The notes under the pieces were generated by a model that worked only from the letters and a program-made list of their open reading frames with translations, ran no database searches and was not told the DNA's origin. From Bacillus chungangensis (GTDB lineage Bacteria > Bacillota > Bacilli > Bacillales > Bacillaceae_C), in the NCBI RefSeq assembly GCF_030812995.1, contig NZ_JAUSTT010000009.1, forward strand, positions 1-64,000: DNA of 64,000 bases. The letters are read 5' to 3'. Position numbers and translations under genes: made by a program. Below, piece after piece: positions 61,925 to 64,000 of this stretch. The first letter of the stretch is position 1; every line of letters begins with the position of its first letter.

Positions 61925-62761
61925 TTAACCAAGATGAAACTCATTATTTTTTCTATTAGGATCAATAGTATTAATAGATTGAAGAGTTTTACTGTCTGTT
62001 GATATTGTGACTTCTGTTTTTTGCCCTTGTTCATCCGTTACGATAACCTGAACAAATACTTCATAGGCCCTACTATAATTACCGGGGTTTTTATGGTCAA
62101 TACTGCTTCCATCAATGTTTGCAGATATATCCTTAAACTCCGCCATAGTTGCTTTAACTCCAGAATGTTTTTCTGAAAACTGTTTTGCTAACTCTAAGTA
62201 TTCATCACAATTATTTCTATACTCTTCCCTAAGTTTTTCAGGATCAAAAGGTACAGTTGTTTCCTTTTTCTCATATTTTTTTGATGCAGAGACTCCGGCA
62301 CCAGATATAGCTTCTACGACAAAGCTATAGGTGGGCGTTGCATCTGAAATATCACTATCCGGTTCCACAATGTCACCTTTCCAATATGCTTTGGCGACAT
62401 CAGAATCAATGAAAAAGGACATATAGATTGTCTTGCCGCTTAGATCCACTTTAAACATATTCCACAGATATTGAGCTCCAATTTCAGCTGCCTGATCCAC
62501 AGGCAATGCACCAGAGTTTATAGATCGCATAACCTTGTTTTCTAAAACTTGGTAATCAGCTTTTACATAGTCTTCAGCTTTATCAATAAATGTATTGCTA
62601 ACGTTGTACGTTGTAGAAATGGATTCCTCCTTATCCAATGCCATTGCCATTGCTACATTGTTCGCCCCTATAAAAACCGTACTACATAAAGTAATAGCCG
62701 CTGCACTTACAACTACTGTTTTCCAGGTACTTTTTTTCTTTTTTCCCACTGTTTGTTTCAT
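61925..62761 (-). CDS. Exported or membrane-anchored protein of unknown function
   Basis: A 278-residue protein. A basic N-terminus (KQTVGKKKKSTWK) and a helix at about 15-37 ending ANNVAMAMA look like a signal peptide, with cleavage after AMA possible. The mature part is acidic and hydrophilic, with no domain I can name. It follows the histidine kinase gene by 86 bases on the same strand, which suggests a joint transcript or a target and sensor relation. Confidence 0.65.
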   Translation of the reverse strand: MKQTVGKKKKSTWKTVVVSAAAITLCSTVFIGANNVAMAMALDKEESISTTYNVSNTFIDKAEDYVKADYQVLENKVMRSINSGALPVDQAAEIGAQYLWNMFKVDLSGKTIYMSFFIDSDVAKAYWKGDIVEPDSDISDATPTYSFVVEAISGAGVSASKKYEKKETTVPFDPEKLREEYRNNCDEYLELAKQFSEKHSGVKATMAEFKDISANIDGSSIDHKNPGNYSRAYEVFVQVIVTDEQGQKTEVTISTDSKTLQSINTIDPNRKNNEFHLG

Positions 62762-62847
62762 AAAATAAATCTCCTTTCAAAATTGATTTTAGTGGTAAAC
62801 ACAAATATAATATAAACCCATAGTATTATTGAGTTACTATAAACTTG

Positions 62848-64000
62848 TTATGAACTTGTAAAGGTTAATTTTACTGTGGTACCAACCTTGGGCAATGATT
62901 CAATTGAAAGTACAGCATTATGACAATGAGCTATTTGTTCACAGATAGAAAGCCCAAGTCCTACACCACCTTTTGCCCGATTGCGTGATTTATCCACCCG
63001 ATAAAACGGTTCTCTTAATTTATTGATTTCATTTTGTGGAATACCCCAACCATTATCCCGAACAGATAAAACTCTACAGCCATTTTCAATGTAGGCATTC
63101 CATACAATAACCCCTCCAGGATTACAGGCTTTTATAGCATTATCAGTAAAATTGACGAGCAAACTTTGTAGTAAATCCTTATCCCCATAGAGAGAATCAA
63201 TATCAATCTTCCATTTAAGTGATATTTGATTTTCCGCCAATTTTGCTGCAAGAGATTTCTGTGAGTGTTCGAATAGACTGTTTACATCGACTACTTTCAT
63301 TTTAATTAACTGATTCCTTAATGTGGCTAACTCTAAAAGTCGGTTTGATATATTGAGCATGTATTGGCTCTCAGACATAATATAACTGGCTGCAAATATT
63401 TTTTCTTTATCGCTAATGTTGGCCTTCAGGATATATTCAGCAAATCCATAAACTGAAGTAAGAGGGGTACGTATCTCATGAGCTAAGTTATCTACAAATT
63501 GCTGTTTCTGCTCAGACGCCTCTGCTAATTGGGTAATACGACGTTGAATTTCCTCTGCCATGTTATTGAAACTCCCCGCCATTTCAGCAAGTTCATGACG
63601 ACCAGACACGATAATACGATCATCATATTGTCCATTAGCAATTTTTCTTGATGCCGTAGATACCATATCTAGTGGTTCAAAAACACGACTGAGAATCAAT
63701 TGAAGGCTGGCCGCTAAAATAATAGTAAATATGATGCCAACTAGCAATAAAATACGCTGTGTTTTCTGCCATGTTTTTAAGTTATCAGAGATATCATGAA
63801 GATACTGGATGCTAAATCTATTATCTGTTCCCGGCAACTCTCCAACGATCTTAAAGTAAACACGATCATCTATATGATGAAAAGTGGCCTTTCTAATACC
63901 AGACTCAATAGAATAAGATGTTAATTCGCCTGAACGTTCTGGCAAATTGCTATATATAATTTTCCCTTGGGAAAGTAATTCTAAAAACACACCTTGTTTT
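62848..64000 (-). CDS. Sensor histidine kinase, N-terminus beyond the window
   Basis: At least 383 residues of a kinase whose frame is still open at the right edge. A sensing part comes first, then a helix at LLLVGIIFTIILAASLQLIL and HAMP. The dimerisation motif is NLAHEIRTPLTSVYGF, and the ATP boxes are NFTDNAIKACNPGG, DNGWGIP and GGVGLGLSICEQI. It is complete from the HAMP domain on. The response regulator is expected further right. Confidence 0.92.
   Translation of the reverse strand, partial: KQGVFLELLSQGKIIYSNLPERSGELTSYSIESGIRKATFHHIDDRVYFKIVGELPGTDNRFSIQYLHDISDNLKTWQKTQRILLLVGIIFTIILAASLQLILSRVFEPLDMVSTASRKIANGQYDDRIIVSGRHELAEMAGSFNNMAEEIQRRITQLAEASEQKQQFVDNLAHEIRTPLTSVYGFAEYILKANISDKEKIFAASYIMSESQYMLNISNRLLELATLRNQLIKMKVVDVNSLFEHSQKSLAAKLAENQISLKWKIDIDSLYGDKDLLQSLLVNFTDNAIKACNPGGVIVWNAYIENGCRVLSVRDNGWGIPQNEINKLREPFYRVDKSRNRAKGGVGLGLSICEQIAHCHNAVLSIESLPKVGTTVKLTFTSS

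Overview
The window looks like chromosomal DNA from a low-G+C Bacillaceae species. The gene families (RarD, a DUF4179 anti-sigma factor, an ywcBA-type symporter pair, a YlmA-like ATPase, a heterocycloanthracin-type bacteriocin), the strong AGGAGG-type ribosome binding sites, the frequent TTG/GTG starts and the T-box-free, TPP-riboswitch style of control all fit Bacillus-like Firmicutes. The species cannot be fixed from the sequence alone. No rRNA or tRNA gene was found.

Layout. 0-0.43 kb: relic of an IS200/IS605 element. 0.6-8.2 kb: acyl-CoA synthetase, DUF485 protein plus SSS-family symporter, lone ABC ATPase, chemoreceptor. 8.2-16.6 kb: anti-sigma/ECF sigma pair, alpha/beta hydrolase, APH-fold kinase, RarD, a broken hydrolase, HAD phosphatase, methyltransferase, PC4-like protein. 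16.7-18.5 kb: IS200/IS605 element with intact tnpB and dead tnpA. 18.7-24.6 kb: a thiazole/oxazole-modified microcin (TOMM) cluster of the heterocycloanthracin/sonorensin type: precursor, ThiF-like maturation protein, fused cyclodehydratase-YcaO and a double SagB-type dehydrogenase. 24.9-26.0 kb: GNAT and a small P-loop kinase. 26.8-37.9 kb: a 13-gene sugar-acid operon headed by its own LacI-type regulator, with TRAP transporter, UxuA, UxuB, KDG kinase, KDPG aldolase, two dehydrogenases and a hexulose-phosphate synthase/isomerase pair. 38.4-39.5 kb: thiD under a TPP riboswitch. 39.8-45.7 kb: a radical SAM peptide (RiPP) cluster with a 31-residue precursor that is absent from ordinary ORF lists. 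46.1-46.8 kb: toxin-antitoxin pair. 47.2-53.2 kb: heterodimeric ABC exporter divergent from a two-component system. 53.3-60 kb: APH-like kinase, short-chain fatty acid transporter, an orphan CRISPR-like repeat, serine hydrolase, membrane protein, MBL-fold hydrolase. 60-61.6 kb: a graveyard of truncated genes. 61.9-64 kb: a secreted protein and a histidine kinase cut by the window edge.

How the genes work together. The sugar-acid operon gives a route import -> oxidation/reduction to D-mannonate -> KDG -> KDPG -> pyruvate plus glyceraldehyde-3-phosphate. It lacks uronate isomerase (UxaC), which points to an aldonate such as L-gulonate or D-mannonate as the real substrate; the role of the hexulose-phosphate enzymes there is open. 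The window carries two separate peptide natural-product systems: the TOMM cluster, which has no transporter, protease or immunity gene beside it, and the radical SAM cluster, which has an ABC-2 type transporter, a CPBP protease and an ABC exporter. In both, a strong stem-loop sits right after the precursor gene.

The most unusual items are the radical SAM cluster with its C-x7-C precursor, two copies of a module made of a hairpin plus 21-bp GCC-phased repeats, a dispersed hairpin-bearing repeat family with three degenerate copies, and a solitary type I-C-like CRISPR repeat.
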